Below, piece after piece: positions 7,414 through 14,889 of a DNA stretch of 16,569 nucleotides. The first letter of the stretch is position 1. Every line of letters starts with the position of its first letter. The notes beneath the pieces are model-generated. The model saw nothing but the letters and a program-made list of their open reading frames with translations. It searched no databases and was not told where the DNA came from. The stretch is taken from NCBI GenBank assembly GCA_029940175.1, contig JAOZRM010000036.1, positions 1-16,569 of the forward strand, given 5' to 3'. The position numbers and the translations under genes were made by a program. This DNA is from Candidatus Sabulitectum sp. (GTDB lineage: Bacteria; Fermentibacterota; Fermentibacteria; Fermentibacterales; JCC-6).

Positions 7414-9270
7414 ATGACAGAGCAGAAAACTATGAAATTCAAGGCTGAGACAAAACGAGTGCTTGATCTTGTTATTCACAGCCTTTACTCAAACAAGGAC
7501 ATATTTCTTCGCGAACTGGTTTCCAATTCTTCAGATGCAATCGACAGATTGAGATACCTTGCTCTTGATGATCCTGAGCTTCTTGGGGAAGAGTATACGC
7601 CGGAGATAGTTATAAGAGCAGACAAAGAAGCTAAAATACTTACTATCATCGATAACGGTATCGGTATGAACGCTGAGGATCTGGAAGCCAATCTGGGAAC
7701 TGTTGCGTCTTCGGGTACGCTGAAATTTCTGGAGGAAGCGGCTTCGAATGCTGTTCGTCCTGAACTTATCGGACAATTCGGTGTGGGCTTCTACTCGGCG
7801 TTTATGGTGGCGGATATTGTAACTGTCTGCAGTCGAAAAGCCGGAGAGGAATCCGGTTGGATCTGGAGGAGCGGAGACACAGACGGCTATACCGTAGAGT
7901 CTTCTGACGATATTCCAGTTGGTACATCAATCGAACTTCAAATGAAGGATGACCAGTTGGAGTATCTCGACAACTGGAAGATCGAATCTCTGGTTAAGCA
8001 CTATTCTGACTTCGTGAGTAATCCGGTTTTCCTGTTTAAAGAGGAAACAGATGATGATGGAAACAAAGAGGAAAAGAAGAGCCAGATCAACACAGGAACT
8101 CCAGTATGGTTGCGCTCACCTTCTGATGTTGATGATTCTGAGTACAACAGTTTCTACTCTCACCTTACCCATGATCACGCCGAACCCATGGACAGATTCT
8201 GGTATCATGGAGAGGGCATAACCGAATTCTACTCTCTTGTGTTTATTCCTGCTTCCAGGGGTATGGACATCATGATTCCGGACAGAAGGCCGGGCTTAAG
8301 CCTGTATGCCCGTAAAGTTATGATAATGGAGAGAGCAGAGAACATCCTTCCCCCATATCTGCATTTCCTCCGTGGAGTTGTGGAAAGCCCTGATGTTTCG
8401 CTGAATGTATCCCGGGAACTGCTTCAGCAGGACAGGGTTCTCAAAACAGTGAACAAGGTTCTAACCAGAAAAATACTTGATCACTTCAGCGAGATGCTGG
8501 AGAAAGATCGTGAGAAGTATGACAAATTTTTTGCTCTCTATGGTGATTTCATTAAAGAGGGTGTTTATTCCGACTACGAACGCAAGGAAGAGCTTGCCTC
8601 TCTTCTTCTTTTCAACACATCAAAGAGCGATGGAGAGAAATCTCTTACTGATATAGTTGAAGAACTGCCTGAAGATGGACAAATATTCTATCTCGGTGGG
8701 GCTTCTCTGGATGAATTGAAGCGTTCACCTCATCTGGAAGCTTCCGGTGACAGTGAGGTTGTTCTTCTTCACGGACCAGTCGACCTTCTCGCAGTTGAAT
8801 CGCTGATGGAATTCAAGGGCAGAAAGTTTACAAATCTTGCCAGTGAAGCTAACGAAAAAGATATGTCCAAGGAAGACAAGAAGATAAGAGAAGAAGCGGA
8901 GAAAGAACATTCTGGTCTTATCGAATCCATTAAGGAAATTCTTGGTGACAGAGTATCAGGTGTGAGGTTTTCACCCAGGCTCAGAGAAACCCCCTGTATA
9001 CTTGTGGCAGCACAAGATGATCCCGGTGAGATGATGAAGATGATGATGCGAGCCATGAACCAGGATGCTCCGGAATCAAAGAAGATTCTTGAGCTCAATC
9101 CTGCTCATCCGGTTATTGCTTCACTGGAAGCGCTTAGTGCAGATGAAGATTCTAAGGATTCCTTCAATACCCGGGTTCAGATGCTTCTTGAACTTGCAAG
9201 AGTTTTATCCGGTTCTAAACCCGATGATCCTGCAGGTTTCGGCAGGTTTGTTGCAGAATTAATGGGCTAG
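7414..9270 (+). CDS. htpG: Molecular chaperone HtpG (bacterial Hsp90)
   Basis: A full-length (618 residues) ATP-dependent dimeric cytosolic chaperone. The N-terminal ATPase domain shows FLRELVSNSSDAIDRLRY (residues 31-48, with catalytic Glu34 and Asn38), IIDNGIGM at 78-85, the lid element GTVASSGT at 95-102, and GQFGVGFYSAFMVAD at 120-134. The middle domain contains YVESP-type text around 8370-8420 (SPDVSLNVSRELLQQD), which includes the conserved arginine that contacts ATP. The C-terminal dimerisation domain runs to the end, and there is no MEEVD tail, as expected in bacteria. AAGGAG lies four bases before the ATG. No CIRCE-type heat-shock operator is visible, and the 8-base upstream gap makes it part of the lipid-transport operon, an unusual neighbourhood for htpG. 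Confidence 0.97.
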   Translation: MTEQKTMKFKAETKRVLDLVIHSLYSNKDIFLRELVSNSSDAIDRLRYLALDDPELLGEEYTPEIVIRADKEAKILTIIDNGIGMNAEDLEANLGTVASSGTLKFLEEAASNAVRPELIGQFGVGFYSAFMVADIVTVCSRKAGEESGWIWRSGDTDGYTVESSDDIPVGTSIELQMKDDQLEYLDNWKIESLVKHYSDFVSNPVFLFKEETDDDGNKEEKKSQINTGTPVWLRSPSDVDDSEYNSFYSHLTHDHAEPMDRFWYHGEGITEFYSLVFIPASRGMDIMIPDRRPGLSLYARKVMIMERAENILPPYLHFLRGVVESPDVSLNVSRELLQQDRVLKTVNKVLTRKILDHFSEMLEKDREKYDKFFALYGDFIKEGVYSDYERKEELASLLLFNTSKSDGEKSLTDIVEELPEDGQIFYLGGASLDELKRSPHLEASGDSEVVLLHGPVDLLAVESLMEFKGRKFTNLASEANEKDMSKEDKKIREEAEKEHSGLIESIKEILGDRVSGVRFSPRLRETPCILVAAQDDPGEMMKMMMRAMNQDAPESKKILELNPAHPVIASLEALSADEDSKDSFNTRVQMLLELARVLSGSKPDDPAGFGRFVAELMG

Positions 9271-9291
9271 TCCTTTTTCAGGGGAGTGCAA

Positions 9292-9999
9292 ATGCAGTAC
9301 CTAATCGTTGTTCTAGTGTCTGTGCTCCCCGGTCTGGGATGGCTGTGGTATTTCTACAAGACCGATAAATACGAACCGGAACCGAAGAAACTTGTGTTAA
9401 GAACCTTTCTTCTGGGTGTTTTTGTTGCGATAGCTCTTGGCACTTCTTTCGAGGGGCTGCCTTTTCCATGGGGGCCTTCAAGATATGCAGCTGTTCTCTG
9501 GGCCCCTGTAATTGAGGAAACAGCCAAATTTCTCATAGTGTTCTGGACGATATTTTCAAACAAGAATTTCAACGAACCCATGGATGGTATTGTGTATGCA
9601 GCTTCCGCTGCTCTGGGTTTTGCAGCATGTGAGAATGCATTTTATGTGTTTTCCAGCTGGCATGGTGGCAGCCCTGAAATGGGAGTATTCACCCTGCTTG
9701 CCAGGTCGGTTTTCAGTGTTCCGGGTCATGCACTCTTTTCAGCATTTTTCGGTGCCGCTCTTGGCTACGCAAAGGGAAGAAAAGGTATGAAACCTGTTCT
9801 GGCCGTTATTGCCGGGCTACTTCTTTCCATGGTTGCACACGGTTTGTTTAACTGGCTCAGCATGGAAAACATCCTAGGAGGGCTCTCTTTCATCATTTTC
9901 ATGGGGCTGTTGTGGAGGGTATTTTACAAGAAGCTTCTTATCCCGGCACTGAACGCTTCACCCTTCAAAAAGATGGATAATGAAGAACAGACAGGATGA
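9292..9999 (+). CDS. PrsW-family intramembrane metalloprotease
   Basis: A 235-residue polytopic membrane protein with about seven hydrophobic segments. The catalytic pattern of PrsW is intact: EETAK at 75-79 (Glu75, Glu76), CEN with Glu114 at 113-115, PGHALFS with His146, and AHGLFNW with His183. In Bacillus subtilis, PrsW cuts the anti-sigma factor RsiW, but the wider family occurs in many contexts and no anti-sigma gene is nearby here. The start is the ATG at 9292 with GGGGAG (9281-9286) five bases upstream; a GTG at 9286 lies inside that site. It overlaps the next gene by four bases (ATGA). The tail KKMDNEEQTG is cytosolic and charged. The substrate is unknown. Confidence 0.9.
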   Translation: MQYLIVVLVSVLPGLGWLWYFYKTDKYEPEPKKLVLRTFLLGVFVAIALGTSFEGLPFPWGPSRYAAVLWAPVIEETAKFLIVFWTIFSNKNFNEPMDGIVYAASAALGFAACENAFYVFSSWHGGSPEMGVFTLLARSVFSVPGHALFSAFFGAALGYAKGRKGMKPVLAVIAGLLLSMVAHGLFNWLSMENILGGLSFIIFMGLLWRVFYKKLLIPALNASPFKKMDNEEQTG

Positions 10000-10454
10000 T
10001 AATGGAAAATAAATTTACAGTATTCTCTTTGAATATTTCTCCTGAAAAGGGTACAGAAAAGACTCCGGTTGATTCCGTCAGAGTGACCGCTGCCGGGTTT
10101 GAAAGTGATGCTCACTCCGGTAACTGGCATCGACAGATAAGTTTGCTGGATCAGGAAAGTGTTGTTGATTTTGCTGCTAGAAGCGGGTTAACCATAAATC
10201 CGGGAGATTTTGGAGAGAACATTACCACAGAGGGAATCGACATTACACTATTGATTCCAGGCATTGTGATAGCAGGTCCTGATGGACTGCGTCTTGAAGT
10301 GACCCAGGTTGGTAAAGAATGCCACGGAGATGATTGTACCATCTACCAGAAGGTGGGCAAGTGTATAATGCCCAAAAGAGGAGTGTTCTGCCGGGTGCTT
10401 TCCCCTGGACATTTGCACAGGGGTACTATACTTGAGCTTACGGAAACAGAATAA
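9996..10454 (+). CDS. MOSC-domain protein (molybdenum cofactor / sulfur carrier type)
   Basis: A 152-residue small MOSC-domain protein. It shows the family's GDFGENITTEG at about 70-80 and the cysteine-bearing segment QVGKECHGDDC with further cysteines in GKCIMPKRGVFCRV (Cys109, Cys114, Cys123, Cys132), as in stand-alone MOSC proteins of anaerobes. MOSC domains are the C-terminal domains of Moco sulfurases and YiiM/YcbX-type reductases and are thought to carry sulfur or bind molybdenum cofactor. No MoaB/MogA partner is in the window, so the pathway here is unproven. The ATG at 9996 overlaps the previous stop (ATGA); an ATG two codons later is a close alternative. A 33-base gap precedes tldD. 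Confidence 0.85.
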   Translation: MIMENKFTVFSLNISPEKGTEKTPVDSVRVTAAGFESDAHSGNWHRQISLLDQESVVDFAARSGLTINPGDFGENITTEGIDITLLIPGIVIAGPDGLRLEVTQVGKECHGDDCTIYQKVGKCIMPKRGVFCRVLSPGHLHRGTILELTETE

Positions 10455-10460
10455 CACCCT

Positions 10461-10473
10461 GTTAAGTATTAAC
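10461..10473. repeat. Short palindrome in the tldD leader
   Basis: GTTAA and TTAAC flank a three-base centre in the gap between the MOSC gene and tldD. At five bases per arm it is weak; it could be a small operator or chance. The ribosome site GAAAGAAGG follows it. Confidence 0.15.
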
Positions 10474-10487
10474 TGAAAGAAGGTTCC

Positions 10488-11972
10488 ATGTCGATATTCA
10501 GCGATTTGAAGGAAGCCATTACCAGAAACATAGGAAGGGTGATGGACGCAGGTGCCCAGTACAGCGATGCTAGATGGTATGAGGACGACAGCTCTGAAAT
10601 GTTTATGCTGCTTGATGGTAACCTGGAGGGCAACGACACTACCGTTGAAAGCGGGCTTGGTGTTCGAGTACTTTACGGTGGTGCATGGGGTTTTGCTGCA
10701 ACAAGCCAGATAGCAAATGTGGATACCTGTTTTGACAGAGCAATGGCCAATGCCATATCCGCATCCATGCTTGTTAAAGTCAAGCTTGATATGGGTAAGA
10801 AGGACGGCCACACTGGTAGTTATACCTCCCCGTTCAAGATAGATCCTATTGATGTGAGCCTTTCTGACAAGGTTGATTTTCTGAAAGGTGTGGATGCTTC
10901 ACTCACAGAGGACTGGATCTTGCGCAGAATGATCAGAGTGCAGATCCAGAGAATGATCATCCATTTCTGGAGCAGCGAAGGCACTTACACGCAGAAGAAG
11001 CTTATCAACACATTTGCCCACATGACTGCGATGGCACTTGATTCCGATCGACAGATGCAGAGGCGTTCCAAGAGTCTCTTCTGTGAAACAGGGGGAACCA
11101 GAGGTTGGGAGATGCTTACCAATCCTTCTCTCTGGAGTGGTCACTCCGAGCGGGTGAAAACAGAACTTAAGGAAGTTCTTGCCGCTCCTGAACTGGAGTT
11201 CGGTAACAGATCGGTTATCCTTCTCCCTGGCCAGGGCCATCTTCAGGTTCATGAGACAATCGGACATCCTCTCGAACTGGACAGAATTCTTGGCTATGAG
11301 CTTTCCTATGCAGGCGGCAGCTTTGTGAATCTTGATTCTTTCGGAAAACTCAAATATGGATCAGACAAGCTAAATGTCAGTGCTTACGGTTCCATCACAA
11401 ACAGTCCAGGATCATTCGGATTTGATGCAGAGGGAACACCGGAGAGGGATTACCTTTTAATTGACAAGGGCATTCTTGTGAACTGTCTTACCTCCAGAGC
11501 CATGATAAGTGAGGCTAATCAGAGAGCAGGAAGAGAAGTATTCAGCCAAAGCGGCGGTGCCAGCAGGTCAACAGCGTTCTATCGTGCTCCCATCGACAGA
11601 ATGACCAATGTTAACATTCTTCCCGGCGACGAGGGAACGCTTGCAGACATTATCAGCACAACAGAAGATGGAATTGTTGTAGACAATCCCACAAGCTGGT
11701 CCATTGGCTCAAATCGTGAGCACTTCCACTTTGGATGCGAGATCGCATGGGAAGTGAAGAACGGAGAGATCACCAGAGTTCTCAGGAACCCTTCTTACCA
11801 GGGGCACACAGTGGAGTTCTACAACAACCTCTCAGCTGTTGGAGATGAATCCACCTGGGTTGTTGAGCAGGTTGAGAACTGCGGCAAGGGAGAGCCCAAC
11901 CAGGTAATGGAACTTGGTCACGGTATTCCTGTGGTGAAGTTTGATAATGTCATTTCCGGAGAAAGGAAGTAG
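10488..11972 (+). CDS. tldD: TldD-type metalloprotease (PmbA/TldD family)
   Basis: A 494-residue catalytic subunit of a TldD/TldE peptidase. The zinc site is HETIGHPLELD at about 255-265 (HExxxH, His255 and His260, Glu256), and the third ligand, a cysteine, is Cys465 in ENCGKGEPNQ, followed by the family's ELGHGIPVVKF. The N-terminal domain (1-235) carries the usual antiparallel sheet elements such as ESGLGVRVLYGGAWGFAAT. TldD/TldE pairs degrade unfolded peptides and, in some systems, process RiPP precursors such as microcin B17. The HETIGHPLE site differs from the HEAFGHGLE text of the E. coli protein and represents another branch of the family. The ribosome site is GAAAGAAGG; its partner starts three bases after its stop. 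Confidence 0.93.
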   Translation: MSIFSDLKEAITRNIGRVMDAGAQYSDARWYEDDSSEMFMLLDGNLEGNDTTVESGLGVRVLYGGAWGFAATSQIANVDTCFDRAMANAISASMLVKVKLDMGKKDGHTGSYTSPFKIDPIDVSLSDKVDFLKGVDASLTEDWILRRMIRVQIQRMIIHFWSSEGTYTQKKLINTFAHMTAMALDSDRQMQRRSKSLFCETGGTRGWEMLTNPSLWSGHSERVKTELKEVLAAPELEFGNRSVILLPGQGHLQVHETIGHPLELDRILGYELSYAGGSFVNLDSFGKLKYGSDKLNVSAYGSITNSPGSFGFDAEGTPERDYLLIDKGILVNCLTSRAMISEANQRAGREVFSQSGGASRSTAFYRAPIDRMTNVNILPGDEGTLADIISTTEDGIVVDNPTSWSIGSNREHFHFGCEIAWEVKNGEITRVLRNPSYQGHTVEFYNNLSAVGDESTWVVEQVENCGKGEPNQVMELGHGIPVVKFDNVISGERK

Positions 11973-11975
11973 ATC

Positions 11976-13340
11976 ATGATGAACAACGAACTTCGAAACA
12001 TGATCACAAGGGCCAGAGATATCGCACGTGACCAGGGTGTAAAAGCTTCAATTCACTACCACCACGAAAACAGTCACCTTATGAGAATAGGCAATAATTC
12101 TGTTAGTCTCAACACCAGTGAAGAGCTTACCAGGATCGATATTGAAGTAATACAGGGCAGAAAAAAAGGAACGCATACACATCTGGGAGAGATCAATTCT
12201 ACAGATGAGCTTGTTAATATGATTCTGATGGTTTTCGAGAAGGCTGGAAAATCCGCAGAGATGGATTTTGATCCGGTACTCACCGTGATCGAAGCCAATG
12301 TAGAGACTGAAACCCAGTACGATCAGGCTCTTGATAATCTCGATCCATCTGTAAAAGAGCAGGTGTACAGTGCAATATTCAAGAACATCGGAGATGATTA
12401 CAATTACTCAGGTTCCTGGTCCAGTGGCAGTACTGAAACCTTTTCTGTAACAACAGCCAACGATAATTCAGTATGGCAGAAACTTACAGACCAGCAGTTC
12501 ATGTGTGTTCTCAAACATCCTGAAAAAATGTGGGAGCTTGCAAGCTGGCAGACAGGAACAAATGCCGGTGATGTTACTGCTGAAGTAACCATCAACGAGT
12601 TCAGCAGTATTCTTCCAATCTATGAGAATCAGGAAGGTTTCAAGGTTGAACCTGGTAATTTCAAGGTTGTCTTTGGGTCACAGGCGCTGGCTGAACTGGC
12701 CAGTATGACTGTGTGGACCGGATGTGCCGGGCGTACATGGGAAATGAAGATGGGCTGGACTGCCGACAGGAATATTGGGGACCTTGTTCTTCACCCTTCA
12801 GTCACAGTGCTTGATGATCCCACTAACAGTCAGATCTTTTCTGAGCCCATCAGTGATTCCGGATTGCTTACAAAAACTCAGACCATGATCGACAAGGGCA
12901 AGTTTGCCGGGCTTCTTTATGACAGAAACACAGCATCCAAGTACGGGAAGAAGGCTACACCCAACTCCGGTTGCCTTGCTATGCAACCAGGAGAGGGATC
13001 TGCAGACTTTCTTGAAGCTGTGAAGGATGTTGACAGGGTTCTCTACATTCCTGCGATCCACTACATGAACATGCCCAACATGAGCAAGGGTATCTTCACC
13101 GGCAGCAGCCGTTTCAGTGCGGTGCTTGTAGAAAAAGGTAAGATCGTCAGCCCTATATTCTCCAGCAGAATAACCGATCAGTTCGAGAATATCTTTGGTA
13201 ATGTTCTTGCCATTTCATCAGAAACCACTAGTGTTAACACATCCAACACTTACGGCAGAAGAGCCCCTAGTGCTGTTTCTGTTCCTACATGGATGCTGGT
13301 TGATGATGTGAAGATCACCGACTGCGCGGAAAGTTTCTAA
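11976..13340 (+). CDS. tldE: TldE/PmbA-type partner of TldD
   Basis: A 454-residue homologue of TldD without a zinc site: the expected HExxxH position reads around ELASMTVWTGCAGR, with no histidine pair. This is the known arrangement in which TldE/PmbA is the non-catalytic half of the TldD/TldE heterodimer. The N-terminal domain includes NSVSLNTSEELTRIDIEVIQ and the C-terminal domain ends near TWMLVDDVKITD. It starts at the first of two adjacent ATG codons, with AAAGGAAG six bases upstream, three bases after tldD, so the pair is translated together. It is the last gene of the plus-strand operon. Degradation of misfolded peptides alongside HtpG would fit the context; no RiPP precursor or modification gene is visible. 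Confidence 0.9.
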   Translation: MMNNELRNMITRARDIARDQGVKASIHYHHENSHLMRIGNNSVSLNTSEELTRIDIEVIQGRKKGTHTHLGEINSTDELVNMILMVFEKAGKSAEMDFDPVLTVIEANVETETQYDQALDNLDPSVKEQVYSAIFKNIGDDYNYSGSWSSGSTETFSVTTANDNSVWQKLTDQQFMCVLKHPEKMWELASWQTGTNAGDVTAEVTINEFSSILPIYENQEGFKVEPGNFKVVFGSQALAELASMTVWTGCAGRTWEMKMGWTADRNIGDLVLHPSVTVLDDPTNSQIFSEPISDSGLLTKTQTMIDKGKFAGLLYDRNTASKYGKKATPNSGCLAMQPGEGSADFLEAVKDVDRVLYIPAIHYMNMPNMSKGIFTGSSRFSAVLVEKGKIVSPIFSSRITDQFENIFGNVLAISSETTSVNTSNTYGRRAPSAVSVPTWMLVDDVKITDCAESF

Positions 13341-13504
13341 GGCAGAGAATCAAGAATTCCCTCCAGAGTCAGCACTCTGGAGGGATCTGCATCTGCGTAT
13401 TCGACAAGCTACTCCAGCTCTCTTTCATCAACAGGAATTCTGCCGATCCATGAGGTATTGTCCTCAAGGTCAGCGAGTACTTTGTTCCTCGAAGTGGTTG
13501 ATGT
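13337..13504 (-). pseudogene. Possible remnant of an unrecognised minus-strand coding sequence
   Basis: Read on the minus strand from about 13504 to 13340, this gap gives a coding-looking peptide of about 55 residues, including DLEDNTSWIGRIPVDERELE, one in-frame TAG at 13409-13411, then LVEYADADPSRVLTLEGIL and DSLP before a TAG at 13337-13339. The residue mix (charged and aliphatic, no runs of rare codons) is unlike random translation, and CAG to TAG would be a single-base change. It has no ATG and is probably a decayed 3' end of an older gene. The hairpin above falls inside it. Chance cannot be excluded, and I do not recognise the family. Confidence 0.22.
13358..13385. terminator. Perfect 12-bp hairpin between convergent operons
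   Basis: TCCCTCCAGAGT and ACTCTGGAGGGA pair perfectly around a four-base loop CAGC. The hairpin begins 18 bases after the last stop of the plus-strand operon and faces the end of the minus-strand operon 119 bases away, so it could end transcription in both directions. No uridine run follows on the plus side; on the minus side only a mixed AATTCTTGATTCTC follows. It could therefore be a transcript-stabilising stem or a factor-dependent stop rather than a canonical intrinsic terminator. Confidence 0.6.
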
Positions 13505-14889
13505 CAGTTGCCCAGAATCGTGATTCTTGCAGTAAGAGAGCTGCTTTCTCCTGAAACTCTTATCAGATAGATCCCGCTGAAGCCAGCTCCTGTAAGATCA
13601 ACTTTAGTGATTCTGTCGTTGAGAATATCGAAAAAAACTCTTCGTCCACTGAGATCATAAACTTGCAGTGAATTGTAACTTCCAATCTCCGGCAATAGTA
13701 TTGTGATGGATCCGAAAGAGGGATTCGGATAAATGGCTAGAAGGTTTGTATCAGGATCTGGAGAGGATGATTGCCACTCAATGTCATGTCCGTGATGAAA
13801 GCCGATATCCACCAAGCCCGAATCCGGAACGCTGTCGGTCCGTGTCCAGGTAAGATCAAGATCGTATTCCTGAGAAGTTCCTCCGCCGGAATTGATGCAC
13901 GGGCTGTCTTCGCTCTGACCTGCTTCTGTATGGCTCAGAAAGAATTCATTCACCAGAAGTGGATCTGCGGATATATTTCCGTATGTTCCAGTGGGATCCG
14001 GCAGATTGCCATAATTACCGTCAGGGTTTCCCCATACACAGTTGTAGAAAAAAACTGGTTCACCACCGTCCTGCAGGTAAAATGCGGGGCCTGTATTGCC
14101 AGTTACAATATTGTGGTGCAGTTTAGGCGAAGAGCTCACCCTGAAATAGACAGCGCTCCCGGTGTATAGACAAAAGTTATCAAAGAATGTACAGAAGGAT
14201 ATATCCGGGTGGGAAAGAGCGTAACAATATATACCTCCACCATCGTCATAGGCCTTACCTCCCGTGAAAAGGCAGTTGAATACATCTGGAGAGCTGTGAT
14301 AACAGAAAATTCCTCCTCCATCATCCCAGGCAACATTGTCTTCAAAGGAGGAGTGGCTTACTGAAGCATTTGAAGAGTAGAGATAAACAGCACCACCTGA
14401 AGACAGACTCTCATTATTCAGGAAGAGGCAGTTTCTTATCACAGGTGCTCCCTTCCAGGAGAAAATCGCTCCGCCGTTGTCTGCTTTACATTGAACAAAT
14501 CTTGAGTTCTCTATCAGAGGGGAACTGTGCTTTGTATGAATTGCTCCACCAAATGCATCCTGTGACGCATTCCCATCCATGAATGTAAAACCTGAGATAA
14601 CCAGCGTTGTGTCAATTCCACCGCCAGTTGTACAGTCCATGTCAAGAATACTGTCCGAAATACTATCTCCGGAAAGAGTAACCGAGGATGGGTTCAGAGC
14701 GTCCCCTAGAAGGACAATACCATTGTGATCTGCAGTGAGTGCTACTAGATTTGCTCCACTTCCATGGTGAATACCGGGCATGACAAGTACTGTGTCACCT
14801 GAAATTGAAGAGTCTACAGCATCCTGAATACTTTCTCCAGGGTAAACAGGTGTTACAAATCCCAGAACAAAAACAATAGGAATTATCAT
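13504..14889 (-). CDS. Secreted beta-helix protein with T9SS-type C-terminal sorting domain
   Basis: A 461-residue exported protein. Residues 1-17 are a short hydrophobic signal peptide (IIPIVFVLGFVTPVYPG). Residues about 90-290 form a right-handed parallel beta-helix with repeated units containing GGA, GGG and N-x-x turns, including two DDGGGI elements. A linker with the motif DPTGTYGNISADPLL and SPCINSGGG leads to TRTDSVPDSG..DIGFHH, which is shared with the upstream paralogue. Residues about 384-461 are a Por/T9SS sorting domain (YPNPS, LQVYDLSGRRV, GIYLIRV, ARITIL). The start is the ATG at 14889, which overlaps the upstream gene's stop (ATGA); a longer frame from 14931 would add a non-signal leader lying inside the upstream gene. 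Likely surface-attached or released; ligand unknown. Confidence 0.88.
   Translation of the reverse strand: MIIPIVFVLGFVTPVYPGESIQDAVDSSISGDTVLVMPGIHHGSGANLVALTADHNGIVLLGDALNPSSVTLSGDSISDSILDMDCTTGGGIDTTLVISGFTFMDGNASQDAFGGAIHTKHSSPLIENSRFVQCKADNGGAIFSWKGAPVIRNCLFLNNESLSSGGAVYLYSSNASVSHSSFEDNVAWDDGGGIFCYHSSPDVFNCLFTGGKAYDDGGGIYCYALSHPDISFCTFFDNFCLYTGSAVYFRVSSSPKLHHNIVTGNTGPAFYLQDGGEPVFFYNCVWGNPDGNYGNLPDPTGTYGNISADPLLVNEFFLSHTEAGQSEDSPCINSGGGTSQEYDLDLTWTRTDSVPDSGLVDIGFHHGHDIEWQSSSPDPDTNLLAIYPNPSFGSITILLPEIGSYNSLQVYDLSGRRVFFDILNDRITKVDLTGAGFSGIYLIRVSGESSSLTARITILGN

Noticed and set aside
10248..10811. A 187-residue minus-strand open frame
   Set aside because: It lies antisense across the MOSC gene, the gap and the start of tldD, which have clear family motifs; its translation is Cys- and His-rich with no recognisable domain.
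2879..13503. Reassignment of TAG to an amino acid, suggested by TAG codons inside two coding-like frames
   Set aside because: TAG is the working stop of the importer ATPase, mlaF, the lipoprotein, htpG and tldD, each directly before the next gene or a gap, so it is an ordinary stop here.
13771..14169. A 132-residue plus-strand open frame
   Set aside because: It is antisense to the beta-helix gene, which has a signal peptide, repeats and a sorting domain.
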